Shown piece after piece: positions 52,902-62,093 of a DNA stretch of 64,000 nucleotides. How positions within the stretch are numbered: position 1 is the first letter of the stretch; each line of letters starts with the position of its first letter. Location of the stretch: positions 227,001 through 291,000 of the forward strand of contig JAJOZX010005609.1 in assembly GCA_023014485.1 (NCBI GenBank), read 5' to 3'. Under the pieces are notes generated by a model. The model had not been told where the DNA came from, ran no database searches, and saw only the letters and a program-made list of their open reading frames with translations. The position numbers and the translations under genes were made by a program. The DNA is from Bathynomus jamesi. Its lineage: Eukaryota; Arthropoda; Malacostraca; Isopoda; Cirolanidae.

Positions 52902-53492
52902 ATGGCTACCTTTAATATTGCTTGTACAACGTTTATGAAATGGTATTCAGCAAAGTGCCAGGATGTGGTGGATACCGAAAAACTTCCTATTCCCCCCTCC
53001 TATGCCTCTTTTAAAACTACATTGGATTGTGCGAAGTTGCAAGATGTACAAATACTCTACGGATGTTCTGGTGAGACCGTTGAAGGCTTTCGTTGCACAG
53101 ACGATGTGCTGAAGTATGCTGTAGAGCTAAACTTTATAAAGTCTCACATATACCGTGAAGTAAAAGAAACAACGCGTGCAGAAGAGAAGCAGCAGGTATG
53201 GATAATGAGTCTTGTGGATGGGTGGTATGACAAGCGGTATTACGTCATGTTACACCATGTCGATTACTCATACCCTACGACTGAAAATGTGAATCTCGTG
53301 ATTATGGACAATCTTAAGTATTTTTATCACTATATTAATGTATATCATGATGAGGTTCGTAGTGAGGTTGTGGCTAGTGCCCTGCGTGAGTTTTTAACAG
53401 ACTTTAGAGACGAGTATCGTTTGATGGGCAGAAAGGAAAAATATGAGCATATGTTCCTCTCAAATAGCGCGCCGGAGTGTGAAGATGTTTAG
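52902..53492 (+). CDS. 196-residue ORF, unrecognised
   Basis: ATG 52902 (MATFNIACTTFMKWYSAKCQ) to TAG 53492. Soluble, rich in Tyr, Asp, Glu and Val. It contains the stretches QVWIMSLVDGWYDKRYYVML and NLKYFYHYINVYHDEV, and a charged C-terminus (MGRKEKYEHMF...ECEDV). No signal peptide, membrane span or zinc motif. The long uninterrupted frame in a window where almost every other frame is broken suggests a real or recently active gene. First of a same-strand series of four or five. The compact layout resembles a DNA virus genome more than host genes, but I recognise no family. Confidence 0.6.
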   Translation: MATFNIACTTFMKWYSAKCQDVVDTEKLPIPPSYASFKTTLDCAKLQDVQILYGCSGETVEGFRCTDDVLKYAVELNFIKSHIYREVKETTRAEEKQQVWIMSLVDGWYDKRYYVMLHHVDYSYPTTENVNLVIMDNLKYFYHYINVYHDEVRSEVVASALREFLTDFRDEYRLMGRKEKYEHMFLSNSAPECEDV

Positions 53493-53500
53493 TAAAACAA

Positions 53501-53740
53501 ATGTGCCTAGTTCGTGAAAATTATCCTGAGGGAAACTGTCTGGTGCGTAGTCTGGTAGTGATAAAACCGAAATTAATTCTTGTTGCAGAAAAACACCTAC
53601 CCAATATGTACAACAATTCGCCGCACGAATATGGTGCGACTCGCGGATCATACGAGTTCGAACAAGCCCATTCACGTATCATCGAGTCAGCCGCCCATCG
53701 AACCGTTCCTGCCTACCTGCGTGCCTCACACGGCTCATAG
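53501..53740 (+). CDS. 79-residue ORF, doubtful
   Basis: Starts 8 bp after the preceding stop (MCLVRENYPEGNCLVRSLVV) and ends at TAG 53740. A second frame over the same bases is also open from ~53547 to 53861 (...ISELEPSGRALLEYDGSSF), so it is not clear which, if either, is coding. No recognisable domain. Confidence 0.3.
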   Translation: MCLVRENYPEGNCLVRSLVVIKPKLILVAEKHLPNMYNNSPHEYGATRGSYEFEQAHSRIIESAAHRTVPAYLRASHGS

Positions 53741-53785
53741 TTATCTCAGAGCTTGAACCGAGTGGACGTGCGCTCCTCGAATACG

Positions 53786-54199
53786 ATGGATCTTCCTTTG
53801 AGCAGCATTCTCAACGCCTCGTACGATGTGTCCGTGACGAAATCGTTGCGCGTGTTCAGGCGTAAATCCGGTACCGTTAGCTATGTACTGGAAACAGAAT
53901 GTAGACAAACAAACAAACGGGTTTATTTAAGTGTCGAGGAGATGAATAGAATCTTCGTGGTAGTTGAGAAGTGGAGTGAAGATCGTTATAAAATACCTGC
54001 TAACGTAGGTACAAGAAGAGAGCAGATTATTGACGCACCCTCATACGCCGTTGTATGTACGTTGTGTATAAATAACGATCGGCCGTGCATTGATATACGG
54101 CTGATGTGGAAGAATGCTTCTGATAATAACGCTCTGTTCCTACGCGACACCGTTTCATCCTCGACAGAATGTTTGAAATCGTCGGATTCTGCAAGCTGA
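53786..54199 (+). CDS. 137-residue ORF, unrecognised
   Basis: The first ATG is 53786 (MDLPLSSILNASYDVSVTKS); the frame is open further upstream to ~53741. LRVFRRKSGTVSYVLETECR, then VYLSVEEMNRIFVVVEKWS, forms a beta-rich basic part followed by a helix. The layout recalls the single-strand DNA-binding fold of PC4-like proteins, but the resemblance is by eye and weak. Its end overlaps the start of the next ORF by 31 bp in another frame. Confidence 0.5.
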   Translation: MDLPLSSILNASYDVSVTKSLRVFRRKSGTVSYVLETECRQTNKRVYLSVEEMNRIFVVVEKWSEDRYKIPANVGTRREQIIDAPSYAVVCTLCINNDRPCIDIRLMWKNASDNNALFLRDTVSSSTECLKSSDSAS

Positions 54200-54504
54200 A
54201 ACCTATATTAGACGCGCGTGTTACGGATATGCTTTATTTTGATACAGTACTTGAATACGCATACACCACTCTGCTCGATGGGTTTACCGAGTGTAGGGCC
54301 GAACAAAGTGAGAATGGTCTAGAGCTGGACGTTTATTTGAAAAGTTTAGACTCTTTGAAATACCATGAACTTTGGTACAAAGCTATTGATCGGTACAAGG
54401 CTGAGCTCATCTACACCGTTCACCTTGAAGAACTATTTCTTTATATAACGCGCAGTTGTCGTAACGATTTAGAAGATTATTTCAATTGCCGCTATGTTGA
54501 GTGA
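54169..54504 (+). CDS. 111-residue ORF, unrecognised
   Basis: ATG 54169 (MFEIVGFCKLKPILDARVTD) to TGA 54504. Acidic, Tyr- and Leu-rich (MLYFDTVLEYAYTTLLDGFT; YHELWYKAIDRYKAELIYTV). Overlaps the previous ORF by 31 bp and the next one by 11 bp. Overlaps like these between different frames are normal in compact viral genomes and rare in arthropod genes. Confidence 0.5.
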   Translation: MFEIVGFCKLKPILDARVTDMLYFDTVLEYAYTTLLDGFTECRAEQSENGLELDVYLKSLDSLKYHELWYKAIDRYKAELIYTVHLEELFLYITRSCRNDLEDYFNCRYVE

Positions 54505-54739
54505 AGACGAGTTCACTATTGAAAAGCTCGGGTCGGTAGAAATAAACCCTCGATTGGAAAAGCGTGTTTATAAACTTGTGTTTAATAATGTAGCTAACGA
54601 TGAACTCTTTGTGCGTGCTTTTGATTGTATTCTAGACGTATTTAAAGATGACTTACCAACCGGTTGTAAAGTTGGAACAAAAATAGTACTGAACGATATG
54701 AAAGCCCTTCATATCGAGTACAGGTTTCCCTATACTTAA
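54494..54739 (+). CDS. 81-residue ORF, unrecognised
   Basis: ATG 54494 (MLSEDEFTIEKLGSVEINPR) within the end of the preceding frame, stop TAA at 54737-54739. It has a KRVYKLVFNNVANDELFVRA helix-like part and ends HIEYRFPYT. Last of the series. The MULE-like transposon fragment begins ~25 bp downstream, which may have cut off further genes. Confidence 0.45.
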   Translation: MLSEDEFTIEKLGSVEINPRLEKRVYKLVFNNVANDELFVRAFDCILDVFKDDLPTGCKVGTKIVLNDMKALHIEYRFPYT

Positions 54740-54764
54740 AGCGGTGAAATATTATTAAACCGCA

Positions 54765-54867
54765 TATACCCCCTTCTGCAACACCCCACCCCCTTTGAAA
54801 CTTTGCAACATTACGTAATAAATTGCAACATTCCTGCACTCTTACCTTTTGCGGCTATACTACTAAA
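54765..54867 (-). repeat. duplicate of MULE-like exon-intron junction
   Basis: This ~100 bp (GCAACACCCC, AACATTACGTAATAAATTGC, AACATTCCTGCACTCTTACC, TTTTGCGGCTATACTACT) repeats 39655-39793 in the same orientation: the end of exon 1 and the first bases of the intron of the second MULE-like element. It is joined directly to that element's C-terminal exon, which reads the opposite way. Confidence 0.75.
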
Positions 54868-55232
54868 ATGATCCCTCCTTGGCAGCCTCCACGTCTGCTT
54901 CATGTCCGCGTCCTGGCTGTGGTGAACGACTCGGCTGAACGGGGGATCACTCTCATCGAGAAATTCAATACGGCCCTAACAACGAAGGAAGAAGACAAAC
55001 AGTACCTGCTGAAAGCAGTTTTCATGAACAGGAAGGATTTTCCGAAGAAGCAGAAGGGGGAAATGATGAAGTGATGAGTCTGTGCTCTCTGACGTAAGGC
55101 GTGATTTCTCGGGACCCCTTATTTTTGTCGAAGAAGTCTCATTTTTGGCCAGGAGTGATAAATATGTAAAACGAATACGGGCATCTATGTGGATTAAAAA
55201 TATAATGTGGTTCTCATTTATGAAACACCCTA
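54868..55232 (+). pseudogene. MULE-like transposase C-terminus and 3' terminus
   Basis: VRVLAVVNDSAERGITLIEK, then FNTALTTKEEDKQYLLKAVF and KQKGEMMK, stop at 55074. It matches the C-terminus at 15563-15720 (VVNDTAERGIKLVQDF), with the Glu of NDSAERG kept. The sequence then runs through TTTCTCGGGACCCC and GCATCTATGTGGATT to GAAACACCCTA (55232), the same terminus as at 40722. Followed by ATGCACAG (55233-55240). Confidence 0.75.
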
Positions 55233-57837
55233 ATGCACAGTAATCAAATCTAATTTTAGACAACCAATTAAGTTAGACAACCAATGATATTTTTAAATTT
55301 TTAAAAAATTTTTATTTTCCTGTGGAAAAAAATACATACCTTATGAATAGTAGGTAAAAAGGAAAAATTTAAATTTTAAAGTTCAGGAATATCCAAAGTT
55401 ATCATGATCGTAAATTTAATAAACTAATTTGATGGTCTAGTGTAGGTAGAAATCGAATTAAATTTTATTGTTGGATGGAGTCTTCAGCGGTGGGAAAACG
55501 GTCGTATTGCAAGTACGAACAAGTTCGTATAATATTAGAATTTATTTAAAAAAGTAAAATTAATTTAGTAAAAACATTAAAATTTATTTAGTTACAGTTT
55601 TAGGTAGTTAGATGTTAACCATTAAGAATATACAGGGAGAAGAAAGATAGAATTACGTAATGGATGATGTATAGACCTGTGGTCAAGTGTGTATTTATGT
55701 GTATTAGGTACAGAGTGTAAGTGGTTGGTGATATGTCCAAATGGGGAGGTTAAACGTAAGTGCGCATACGTATATGTACGTATACATAGAATATGAGCAT
55801 ATAGATTATGAGAGTAAGTGGTTTATCCCGTGAAGAACTAGATCATTTGTGGTCATTGGTGGATTAGGATTATATCTGATATATATACTTTAAGGAACAG
55901 ATTAGCTTTGGTTAAAATAACTTAATAAATGCTTGAGCAAGAGTATATATATAGCAAACAACAATTATTACGATTAAATAGATTAAATAATCTAGAGTAA
56001 ATATCATAGTTAGCACTTACACACAATTAAATAGTTTATTGTGATATCCAATGATTTTAGAATAAGGTTTGTGTATATATAGTATATATATTGTGCAAAC
56101 ATGGCGTGTGTATGTGTAGGGATTCGGAAGGTTTTCGAATTAACAAAGTTTAAAAATAGTGTATAATAATTTAAAATGGGAGTAGGGTTATAAAATCCAT
56201 TGAGTTTAAGTGAATTATTATTAAATTCTAATACAGGTACTATTAATGATGATGTATGCGTATGAGTTTTAATGTAAAAGTGACTTGAGGTACGGAAGGA
56301 AAATGAATTCGAATATGTGTCAAAAGTAATAAAATTCAATTAGGATTATAGATTTTACGTAATTAAATCAGTTGCACGTATATTAAGATAATAAAAAGAA
56401 CGCACTTAGAAGAACTTACAATAAATGAGAGTAAATCTCGCAGTATCAAAATTGAATTTCGACACAGAATTAAATTCGACTAGTAATAATTATAGCCATA
56501 TATGAACCTGTATATAACCATTAATATTAACCAGAAGTATCAGTACGATAATTAAATTTTCATTTGACGATTTGACGGGGCAGTGATATTAGAATGGTGT
56601 AACAACTATTAGAAGAGGAAAAATGGCGTTCTGGCATGAGACTGTCAAAATTGGTTATAATTTCGTTTGATACTTTAACAGATGGTATAATAACAATTTA
56701 ACGACAATTACTCCAGATTATCGAATAAAAAAATGGAAAAAAAAGAAAAAAAAAAAAAATAGAAATCAATTATGAACTAAAATGAACTGAACATGGGGTT
56801 ATAGGTTGCATGTAATACTCTTAAAAATAAAAAACACAACTTAACCTAAATTGAGGTTATGTTTGATCATAACGGGTAAATTTCACGAACATACGGAGCA
56901 AGATAAATTAGGTGCATGGTTAGGTGGTCATACGATAGGGCGTACGGGTCATATGGTTACAGGGGATTCGCAATCTACCCGGAAAAGAGTGGACTGACCA
57001 TGCGAGCCTTGCTTACTCAAAAAGGAGGTGGCTTATTGAGATTAAGAAGAATAACTTTCACTGATTTCAGAAGGGGGTCCAGGAAAAGCCAAAGGGAAAA
57101 ATCAGCAAAGTAGGAGGGAAGAAAGGCAAGAATGATCTTTGGAACGATCACGTTATGATACTGATGAATGTTCCGCAGTACCAAAAAGGCTCTTGGTTGG
57201 CTTCTGGACCAACCTGGGTGAATGAAAACAGATGGTTAAACTGTGGTTTGACTGGAGCCAAGTAGAGTCAACCATGGTTGAACCATTTCCCTGGTTGACA
57301 CTGGGTTCAACTGGGGTTGGGGTATTGGGGAAAAAATAAAATTTGGAATACTGCATTCGGGGGAATTGAGAGTGACCAATCAGGGAGATATGATATCTGA
57401 AATTAGCAATATGTCTTTTCGTGAGCACTTTGCTCTTTATGAAAACAATGCTTGTCACACTGCTCAGAACACAAATTAAAGGAGTTCAAACAAAACGGAG
57501 GGACGGCATGTTCCTCCCCATAGTAATTTAAAAAGTCATTGGGACATGATCAATTAGTTACTACACTATTACTGTCATCATATACATCACAATAATTATA
57601 AAAATCGTTACAAACATTTGTAAAAACTGTTTTGGTTACAAATAGTAAAATATAAAATTTCACCTATATATTTATATACGCAATTACTGCATGAAAAAAA
57701 GACACAGAAGGTTATATTAAAGACAAACCTGTCAATTCAGGTTGAATTAAATTCTCTTAAATTAAATTCTCTTAAATTCAGGTTGAATTATATTCTCTTT
57801 TACAACAAAAAAGGTTGAATTAAATTGACTGTACTGA

Positions 57838-58140
57838 ACTGACTTGAAAATGACTTGAACTTGACTTGAAACTGACTTGAACTTGAACTTGAAACTGACT
57901 GACTTGAAACTGACTACAACTGACTTGGGATTGACTACAACTGACTTGGAACTAACTACAACTGTCTTGAAACTGACTACAACTGTCTTGAAACTGACTA
58001 CAACTGACTTGGAACTGAAACTGACTACAACTGACTTGGAACTGAAACTGACTACAACTGACTCGGAACTGAAACTGACTACAACTGACTTGGAACTGAA
58101 ACTGACTGAAATTGAAACTGACTCGAACTTGAACTGCTAT
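57838..58140. repeat. tandem repeats of ACTGACTTGAA type, 27 bp units
   Basis: Many short ACTGACTTGAA and ACTGACTACAA units, which organise into a ~27 bp period (ACTGACTTGGAACTGAAACT...) in 57980-58110. A translated open frame over it is only a by-product of the repeat. Confidence 0.85.
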
Positions 58141-58390
58141 CAAGTGAAGTCCATTATTCGCTGGGGCGATTGTTCGTCTGGGTGCAACCGACTAACTGAA
58201 AACTGACTGAAAACTGAAAACTGACTGCACTCGAGCTGCTATCAAGTGAAGTCTATTATTCTCTGGGGCGGTTGTCCCTCTGGATGCAACCAACTGACTT
58301 GAAATGCTATCAAATATTTCTATAAATCTCTGGGGCGGTTGTCCGTCTGGATGCAACCTACTGACTTGAACTGCTATCAAGTGTCTCTAT
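58140..58390. repeat. three ~85 bp tandem units
   Basis: Three imperfect copies of CTGGGGCGGTTGTCCGTCTG followed by GATGCAACC, CTGACTTGAA and CTGCTATCAAGTG (at 58161, 58262 and 58330). The middle one is shorter in its spacer. Noncoding. Confidence 0.8.
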
Positions 58391-59031
58391 AAACTATAAA
58401 CTCTCTCTTTCTCTATTATAATAATGCACAATAAATGCACAATAATTTCAAGTCAATTCAATTCAATAATTTGAAAAAATTGTAAGCAAAAATAAAAAAT
58501 GCAAATAATATTTCACTCGAATGTACGCGAAGGTACGGTAATATTATGATTGGTACATTAAATAAAATTATACTATACTAACTATAATAATGAAAAAAAC
58601 TCGGTTTCAATAAATGTGTCACTGGTATATGGAATGTTAACTGTGTTTTTTTGTCAATTTTGGCTTGATACTAATTATTAACTGTTAATAATACTGACTT
58701 CTCAAATGTTTAGAGATTACTTTAAAAAAAAAGAGCTCTGTACTTTACAAGATTCCTACGGCGAAATCCTTGAAAACGTGTCCTGAAGACGTGTCTTGCT
58801 CGCTACTTGTTCCTGGATGAAGAATGGGCGTGGAGAACTTGGAGTCGTGAAACACCTGGTCAAGGTTGGATGTGACGAACTGGAAGTCGTGACACGCCAG
58901 TCAACTGGATGTTGGTTCTAGTTCCAGGGTCTGGAAGACTGGAAGAATCCTGGATGCAGAGGTCGCCAGTTATTCTATTTCCAGGGTTTGGAAGACTGGA
59001 AGAATCCTGGGGCAGGGTCACCAGTTGTTAT
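58391..59031. other. GC-richer leader with repeated PBS-like motifs
   Basis: 58391-58730 is AT-rich without features. 58740-59031 contains, on the minus strand, several copies of the short motif CTGG(C/T)GACC and of CCAGGATTCTTCCAGTC. These look like duplicated copies of the sequence just behind the LTR. Confidence 0.5.
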
Positions 59032-59049
59032 CCTGGCAAGGTCGCCACT
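59032..59049 (-). promoter_or_regulatory. putative primer binding site of LTR element
   Basis: AGTGGCGACCTTGCCAGG on the minus strand follows the LTR end TTAACA at once. TGGCGACC is a common primer-site start of arthropod Gypsy-type elements. It places copy 2 as a 5' LTR read on the minus strand. Confidence 0.55.
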
Positions 59050-60234
59050 TGTTAACCCCTCCGTCTATCGCCTGGGTTGGTTCGAAGTCGACGGGGGTTC
59101 TGGTTAGGAGGCAGCAACGGATTTGCTACTTGCAGTAGTTTCTTCTATAGTACTCTCCAGGTTCTTCTATAGTGGCTCGAGGGATTCTGAGAGGTTTATT
59201 AAATTCTCTGAGGGTTACCCGATTTTTCTTGTAACGTATCGGGATATTTTAATGACTAAGTTCTCTGAAGAAAGCAGGGCTCGAAGGAGACGATAAATAT
59301 TTTTTCTTACTGTAATTTACTGCTAAAGTGTTACAGGTAATGCTTAGCCTCGTAATCTAATTCAGAATGAACATGGAAGAAATTTTGTGGGTTTATATAC
59401 CACTATTCTGCTGACACCATTATTATTAAATGTTGAAAAGGCTGTATTATTTTTGCACAATATTTGAAAGTAAAGCAAACTTTCTTCCTGTGACAAAGTT
59501 TAAACAGATGAACAGGATATAGGAAGAGGAAGCCATATTTCTATCTTAAACCGCGTATTTTCATCTGATGTTTTCCTGATCCGCCGCGTTAATTAGAAGT
59601 GGAAATTGAACTATGCATCTTTATACTAAGATATGCATATGAGCAAAAATTAAAGGTTTAAGATTTACAATTAAATGCTTAGGCAAGACATGACTACATC
59701 TTTTATAACGAAGAGAGAATGTATACAAAACATGAACACTGCAAACTTTTAATCAGGATTCATTATTAAGCTAAATCTAAAAAAATTAAGAAATTTTAAA
59801 AAGAACAAGTCACCAATTACTTGGCAAAGTAGAAAGCACATCAAAAATTTATCCCAACGAAAAAAAGTAATAAAAAATAATAATAACAATATTGCCGAGT
59901 GTACATTCCTAAATGGCGACATAATGTCGGGTAGTACATTGAGTACAATCCCAAGTACATCACTGAGTACATTGTAATTTTGATTTATTACAACTATGAT
60001 TATAATTACCAATTAATTCACATTCGCTTATTATCGTTAATTACAGTTTCATTAAAGTACATTAATTACATTATATTAAATTATTACCGTTGATTATAGT
60101 TTCATTAAAGTGCATCAATTACATTATATGAAAGTATTACAGTTAATTACAATTAAACAGTTAACTAGTTTTTTTTAGTGTTTCATATTTATAGAAAATT
60201 AGGATGTTAGGAGTATAAGTACATGGGTACATAC

Positions 60235-60292
<58 letters not shown>

Positions 60293-60800
60293 ACACACAT
60301 AATAATGTTTTATAAATTAGAAGCAAGCGAGAGGAGATTTTCACTTCAGAAGCTCTCGCTTCTGCTGCTGTCAGCAGAATTCGAACACTTGCATAAGTAT
60401 TTATGAGTATTGCGAGAAATTAATTAATTTAAAGAAAAGAAATAAAAACAATACATGTGAACGTACTTACATGTAAGGTAACTACGTACGTGATCATGAT
60501 CTTTTGCGAAATGTACGAATGCATAATGTTTTGTACACATATTGGTAGTCACACAATAGGTTGACAATAGGTAGACAATAGGTAGCTGAATGAATAATTA
60601 ATAAAATTAACAAAAGATAAAGGTCAAGAAAGGAAATGGACGTATGAATGAACAACATATAAATAATAATAGGTTAAAGAATTTACCATACATTGAATAC
60701 TAAGTCATCCAAACTTGCATTATGCGAGTTTGGTCCTTATGTAAAAATGAATATTTGAATATAAAGATTATATAGGAATTATTCATTGTTCATTTTCACA
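59050..60800 (-). repeat. LTR copy 2 (~1.75 kb), minus orientation
   Basis: On the minus strand it begins TGTGAAAATGAACAATGAAT (60800) and ends GGAGGGGTTAACA (59050), giving TG...CA ends. It is the inverted counterpart of 40887-41542 plus 45847-46899 and is not interrupted. Shared parts include the GCTTCTGAGGTGAAAATCTC-type block near 60340, TGTACTCAGTGATGTACTTG near 59960, the CAGGTAATGCTCAGCC region near 59340, and TATA-like sequence at ~59165. A (TA)n of ~50 bp lies at 60238-60287. Its outer flank is a microsatellite, so no target duplication is seen. Confidence 0.75.
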
Positions 60801-60992
<192 letters not shown>

Positions 60993-60996
60993 ATAG

Positions 60997-61814
60997 GGTT
61001 CTAGGACAGTTCATACCAGGACAGCTCATACCAGGACAACTTATACCCAGACAACTCATACCCGGACAACTCATACCTAGGACAACTCCTACCTAAGACA
61101 AGTCATACATAGGACCAGAAAGAAAAATTAAAAATTAATGAAAACATTTATTTTGTAAAATTAAATTTAAACATTTAGAATTCATGCAAGTTATTAATGA
61201 AAACATTTTGAAATGAAAACATTTATTTTTAAAATTAATGAAAACATTTATTTTGTAAAATTAAAAATTAAATTTAAACATTTAAAATTCATGCAAGTTA
61301 TATATATATATATATATATATATATGCCCAGTTAGGTTCATTGAATGCCCGGTTAGGTCAACTGAATACCCGGTTGGGTTCATTGAATACCCAGTTAGGT
61401 CAACTGTATGCCCTTGACGATTGGTTAGGTTTAGTCGTGATATTTTCGTTAAAACGCAAAACTAACGAAAATATCACGACTAAACCTAACCAATCGTCAA
61501 GGGCGTACAGTTGACCTAACCGGGCATTCAAATTTTATCCTATGTAAATAATGGTTCTCTATTTATTATATGTTTGCAATAAATAATAAATTTGTTGTTA
61601 TTGTTTTCTTATCTTATTTTGGTTAATTTGCAGAGTTTAAACTTTCGGAGTGGATATACTGTAGATGAAAAGATCAACATTGGGATGGTAATTGTTGAAG
61701 AGAGTATGAGTTGTCCTAGGTGTGAGTTGTCCTAGGTATGAGTTGTCCGGGTCTGAGTTGTCCGGTATAAGTTGTCCGGGCATGTGTTGTCCTGGTATGA
61801 GCTGTCCGGTCACG
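60997..61814. mobile_element. Foldback-like element, 9 bp duplication
   Basis: 818 bp flanked by GATAAATAG (60988-60996 and 61815-61823). Each end is an array of ~17 bp units, GGACAACTCATACC(CG/TA): seven on the left (61003-61110), and seven in inverted orientation on the right (61695-61808). Inverted repeats made of short tandem subrepeats, together with a 9 bp duplication, are the hallmarks of Drosophila FB elements. The middle has duplicated AAAACATTTATTTT blocks, a (TA)n tract, and the palindrome 61330-61532. No coding sequence. Confidence 0.75.
61330..61532. repeat. palindromic repeat, motif pair 3
   Basis: The left part has four ~21 bp units of (C/T)CATTGAATGCCCGGTTAGG and GTCAACTGAATACCCGGTT type, then GCCCTTGACGATTGGTTAGG ... 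GTGATATTTTCGTTA, a short spacer, and the inverted arm ACTAACGAAAATATCACGAC to CTAACCGGGCATTC. Here the arms meet at the CGTTA side, opposite to motif pair 1. Confidence 0.85.
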
Positions 61815-61823
61815 GATAAATAG

Positions 61824-62042
61824 ATAGATAGGTAGATAGAGAGAGGGAGAGATCCTTGTGCTTCGTGTAAATAAAATTAATAATTGGTTGAGAGAGGTAC
61901 TTAAAGCTGAATCAAACTTTACTGTACTTCAAGCTCCAAGGAACTGCCAATAATTTAAAAGAGTGTAATGGTTGGAGTTGTAAATATACATATATCTGAT
62001 TAGTTTAGTGTATGCTAGCTTAAATTATGGGAAAGCTGAGGA

Positions 62043-62093
<51 letters not shown>

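Larger units (their letters stand above)
55233..59031 (-). other. LTR element internal region without genes
   Basis: AT-rich, no open frame that looks coding. Read on the minus strand it is the sequence that follows the 5' LTR copy 2 and its primer site, so it is probably the noncoding interior of a non-autonomous LTR retrotransposon. A short stretch at 56925-57120 is more GC-rich but broken. Near 57240-57320 the short motif TGGTTGAACC/GGTTCAACTGG recurs. Confidence 0.45.

Noticed and set aside
53547..53861. A second open frame overlapping the 79- and 137-residue ORFs
   Set aside because: No ATG at its start, an Arg-rich composition typical of out-of-frame reading, and no recognisable domain.
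56916..57113. 65-codon basic frame
   Set aside because: Short, inside the presumed noncoding interior of an LTR element, with no family resemblance.
57877..58206. 109-codon frame rich in Leu and Thr
   Set aside because: By-product of the 27 bp tandem repeat; the complement is equally open.
57838..58390. A CRISPR array
   Set aside because: The repeats are directly adjoining tandem units without unique spacers, in a eukaryotic setting.
40887..60800. The inverted LTR-like copies as long terminal inverted repeats of a Polinton-type giant transposon
   Set aside because: No DNA polymerase, integrase, packaging ATPase or capsid gene lies between them. The ends are TG...CA with a polypurine tract and a primer-site-like sequence, which fits LTRs better.
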